Positions 6,503 through 8,549 of a DNA stretch of 8,549 nucleotides are shown in pieces. The position numbers and the translations under genes are program-made. How positions within the stretch are numbered: position 1 is the first letter of the stretch; the number at the start of each line of letters is the position of its first letter. The notes below the pieces were generated by a model that worked only from the letters and a program-made list of their open reading frames with translations, had not been told where the DNA came from and did not search any database. Source of the DNA: an uncultured Verrucomicrobiales bacterium (lineage in GTDB: Bacteria; Verrucomicrobiota; Verrucomicrobiia; Verrucomicrobiales; DEV007); assembly GCA_937893785.1 (NCBI GenBank), contig CALCSP010000808.1:1-8549 (forward strand), in the 5' to 3' direction.

Positions 6503-7573
6503 TCAGTCCTCAAGGTTTGCTGCGATCAGATCCTCTAGCCCGGGACCCTGTGGTTCCGGCATATGCAAAGTGCCGGCCAGAATGGACGGGTCAAGCAAGC
6601 TTGTGTCGAGTTGCATGCCAAGTGAGAGCCCCAATTCTTGGAGCTTTTCTTTGATTTCGTTAAGGGATTTTTTGCCGAAGTTGCGATACTTAAGCATTTC
6701 TGCTTCTGATTTCAGTGCTAGCTGTCCTACAGAGGTAATATTGGCGTTGTTCAGGCAATTTGCCGCACGAACAGAGAGTTCTATCTCGTTTACGCTCATG
6801 TTGAGCAGCTTGCGAAGTTCCGCATTTTCCTCACTTTCAGCTTCCGGCTTGTCCTCAAACTCCACCTGATTGTCATCATAGTTAACAAACACATCAAGGT
6901 GATGCCGCAGAATAGCGGATGATTGGGTCAGTGCATCGTGGGGTTCAATGCGACCGTCAGTCCATATCTCGAGAATGAGTTTGTCGTAGTCGGTGCGCTG
7001 ACCGACGCGGGTGTTTTCCACACCGTATTTGACTCGTGTGACTGGTGAAAAAATGGAATCAATAGGAATGACGCCAATGGGCATGTCCTCGCGCTTGTTT
7101 TCATCACCAGTTGCAAAACCGCGCCCGACACGCACTTCCATTTCGCATTCGAAGGTCATGTTGCGGTCAAGTGTGCAGATATGCTGGTCTTTATTTACCA
7201 CTTCATACTGGGCGTCCTCGGTAATGTCCGCTGCGGTAACCTCACCGGACTTGGTGACTTTGAGGTCCAGCATTTTAGGTTCCTTGTTCTCGAAGTGCTT
7301 GAATTTTACCTTTTTAAGATTGAGTACAATGTCAGTAATGTCTTCAAGGACACCGGGAAGGCTACCAAATTCATGCTGTGCTCCCTTGATTTTCACCGAT
7401 GTGATGGACGCACCTTCTAGGGAGGAGAGTAAGACACGGCGAAGAGAGTTGCCTACAGTGTGGCCATAACCCGCATCAAAAGGCTCAGCTGTAAAGCGGG
7501 CATAGGTTTCGGTAGAGTTATCGTCTTTGGTAAGGCGATCCGGCATTTCAAACCGGGCTAATCGGACTGGCAT
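6503..7573 (-). CDS. rpoA: DNA-directed RNA polymerase subunit alpha
   Basis: The alpha subunit dimerises to nucleate RNA polymerase assembly and contacts UP elements and activators. The protein has 356 residues. The N-terminal domain shows GYGHTVGNSLRRVLLSSLEG (35-54) and LPGVLEDITDIVLNLK (72-87). The C-terminal domain shows LSVRAANCLNN (266-276) and NFGKKSLNEIKEKL (298-311), so the residues equivalent to E. coli R265, N268, G296, K298 and S299 are present. After LGLSLGM, where the alphaCTD core ends, about 36 residues follow (DTSLLDPSIL...GLEDLIAANLED), longer than the E. coli tail. The frame is open upstream to an ATG at 7729, but that extension has no family resemblance. The start at 7573 (MPVRLARFEMP) matches the usual N-terminus. 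It has no Shine-Dalgarno sequence, only an A-rich leader. Confidence 0.99.
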   Translation of the reverse strand: MPVRLARFEMPDRLTKDDNSTETYARFTAEPFDAGYGHTVGNSLRRVLLSSLEGASITSVKIKGAQHEFGSLPGVLEDITDIVLNLKKVKFKHFENKEPKMLDLKVTKSGEVTAADITEDAQYEVVNKDQHICTLDRNMTFECEMEVRVGRGFATGDENKREDMPIGVIPIDSIFSPVTRVKYGVENTRVGQRTDYDKLILEIWTDGRIEPHDALTQSSAILRHHLDVFVNYDDNQVEFEDKPEAESEENAELRKLLNMSVNEIELSVRAANCLNNANITSVGQLALKSEAEMLKYRNFGKKSLNEIKEKLQELGLSLGMQLDTSLLDPSILAGTLHMPEPQGPGLEDLIAANLED

Positions 7574-7607
7574 TGTTTTTTTTCTTTTTTGCCGGGTTCC
7601 CCCTGGC
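7574..7607 (-). promoter_or_regulatory. A-rich, Shine-Dalgarno-less leader of rpoA with an upstream GC hairpin
   Basis: The 17 bases before the rpoA ATG (7590-7574) are almost pure A (A6-G-A8 core), with no AGGAGG-like element. Immediately upstream a GC-rich imperfect stem (7607-7591, GCC and GGG arms with one mismatch in the minus-strand RNA) can form. An unstructured A-rich stretch next to the start codon can recruit ribosomes through protein bS1, which is inferred here. No T-tract follows the stem on this strand, so it is not a terminator. The rest of the 193-nt gap up to 7766 holds no gene; the best -10-like match on the minus strand is GATAAT at 7703-7698, with no good -35 partner. Confidence 0.4.
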
Positions 7608-7766
7608 GAGTGTGGTGAACAGGACTGGCTTTTGATGTCCGGCACCCAGGGACCAACGGCAGATTTTATGACTCGCGGGCCGCAACAATCGGGTAGAATT
7701 ATCCATTTGCAAGGAGGAAAATGCCGCAAAATTCAGTGCATTGCCTCATTGATGATGCGGTTAAAA

Positions 7767-8483
7767 TCAGCTCTTCTGGCTTGTAGTTCCTGTTGCGTTG
7801 TCCGTGATGGCTGTTTGCTGATGGGGGCTTTTTCTCCGTTGTGCCACTTCCCACAGGTATAGTAAGCCGACCCAATAGGTAAAAGTTTCACGGAATTCTG
7901 AGATATTGTTTAAAAGGCTGCCGTTGTTGTTGATGCCAGCATTTTCCAGTGCGTGAGCTAATTTGCTGGTGAGTAGTCCACAGAGGAGTGTCAGGGCTGA
8001 GTGAATGTCTGGCACGAGTGACTGGATTTTTACGGGTAAGCGTTTCCTTGCAAGAGGTATCAGGATGAAGATTACTACCGATCCGCCATCGACAATTTTT
8101 TTTAACCAGCGAGTGATGTTCCCCTGATTGTGGATATTGAAGTATTCGCCACTTGGACGCTGTGTGCCGGTTAGCAGACTCCAGTAGTGGTCTCCCCAAT
8201 CAATTTCCTCCATAAAAAGGAACAGAGAAGCAAGGGTTCCCAAGCGCCAGAACCATTTCCAGTGATTGCAAGGTTCACTGCGTGCAGTTCGCCAGCAAAG
8301 CAGGGCGCTGAGTAAAAGCAGAATGTTTTGCGTGTTCTCAATCAAGCCGAATTCACGCTGAAAAGCAGGGCTTGTGATGCTCTGGAGAAACTCGATTCCT
8401 GAGAAGTAAAGGGCAATGAGAATCAGAGTGAAGCAACTTGGAAAGACTGCATAAAGCAGAACGCGTCTCTTGTCATTGAACAT
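7767..8483 (-). CDS. Multi-pass membrane protein with EE-I-x-WG motif, unknown function
   Basis: The protein has 238 residues. Hydrophobic segments lie at about 9-29, 51-65, 81-93, 133-146, 158-177 and 199-213, so four to six membrane passes are likely. Polar motifs at or beside these segments stand out: FLFMEEIDWGDHYW (88-101), YFNIHNQGN (114-122) and SEFRETFTYW (195-204). They resemble a widespread uncharacterised membrane family with an EEISWGQ motif followed by an N-x-H-N motif; this is from memory, and I cannot name a domain. The acidic and His residues near the membrane could form an active or metal site, which is inference. The C-terminal 25 residues are hydrophilic and poor in hydrophobic content. 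No Shine-Dalgarno sequence precedes the ATG (CAAAATAATG). It lies 193 nt upstream of rpoA on the same strand, where many bacteria have rpsD. Confidence 0.85.
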   Translation of the reverse strand: MFNDKRRVLLYAVFPSCFTLILIALYFSGIEFLQSITSPAFQREFGLIENTQNILLLLSALLCWRTARSEPCNHWKWFWRLGTLASLFLFMEEIDWGDHYWSLLTGTQRPSGEYFNIHNQGNITRWLKKIVDGGSVVIFILIPLARKRLPVKIQSLVPDIHSALTLLCGLLTSKLAHALENAGINNNGSLLNNISEFRETFTYWVGLLYLWEVAQRRKSPHQQTAITDNATGTTSQKS

Positions 8484-8516
8484 TATTTTGAATTAGGGCT
8501 CACGTCAGCGAGTGGG

Positions 8517-8531
8517 AGACAAGGTTTGTCT
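8517..8531. repeat. Short palindrome upstream of the membrane protein gene
   Basis: AGACAA and TTGTCT form a perfect 6-bp inverted repeat around three bases, 34 bp upstream of the ATG at 8483. No T-tract follows on either strand, so it is not an intrinsic terminator. It could be an operator half-site pair or chance. Confidence 0.3.
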
Positions 8532-8549
8532 AAGCTCCATATTAAGAGG

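Noticed and set aside
7011..7469. Plus-strand open frame of 152 codons
   Set aside because: It is antisense to the conserved core of rpoA; Ser/Arg-rich composition is typical of a frame shadow.
7574..7729. 52-residue N-terminal extension of RpoA
   Set aside because: It is Cys/Pro-rich, unlike any RpoA N-terminus I know, and the open frame upstream is most simply chance.
7711..7786. Plus-strand 21-codon reading frame (7721-7786) behind AAGGAGG
   Set aside because: The Shine-Dalgarno match is perfect but only three bases from the ATG, no promoter is evident, the product (MPQNSVHCLIDDAVKISSSGL) has no recognisable feature, and it runs antisense into the membrane protein gene. Probably chance.

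Overview
The window is chromosomal bacterial DNA in which every convincing gene lies on the minus strand. Three of the proteins are of types concentrated in the Planctomycetota-Verrucomicrobiota group: a Tat-exported DUF1501 protein, a large exported protein with two PPC (pre-peptidase C-terminal) domains, and a cytochrome-c/Big/DUF1549 protein. Together with the moderate GC content and the rarity of good Shine-Dalgarno sequences, they suggest a Verrucomicrobiota member. That is inferred from family knowledge and was not tested with a tree.

In transcription order (high to low coordinates) the layout is as follows. (1) 8483-7767 is a multi-pass membrane protein of unknown function with an EE-I-x-WG motif. 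(2) 7573-6503 is rpoA (RNA polymerase alpha). (3) 6375-5926 is rplQ (ribosomal protein bL17), preceded by a good sigma70-type promoter in the 127-nt rpoA-rplQ gap and followed by a textbook intrinsic terminator at 5893-5856. (4) 5708-5469 is a 79-residue single-pass membrane protein with its own promoter, whose -10 box rules out the longer reading of the gene. (5) An extended -10 promoter at 5318-5291 drives a compact three-gene unit: DUF1501 protein (5249-3912), PPC protein (3883-1442) and the cytochrome/DUF1549 protein (1445 to beyond the left edge). The last two overlap as ATGA.

The three-gene unit is the distinctive part. All three products carry export signals (Tat for the first, Sec-type for the other two), so they probably act together outside the cytoplasm. 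One is a haem protein with a canonical CXXCH site and a second C-X4-CH site, one is a bead-like PPC/Ig-like scaffold with a basic Pro/Lys tail, and one is a sulfatase/phosphatase-superfamily-like DUF1501 protein. Such genes occur in many copies in planctomycete and verrucomicrobial genomes, and their biochemical role is unsettled.

No tRNA, rRNA, CRISPR array, insertion sequence or phage gene was seen. No gene-free stretch exceeds 300 bases. The gaps (5250-5468, 5709-5925, 6376-6502, 7574-7766, 8484-8549) hold the promoters, terminator and small palindromes listed below and nothing else that I can support.
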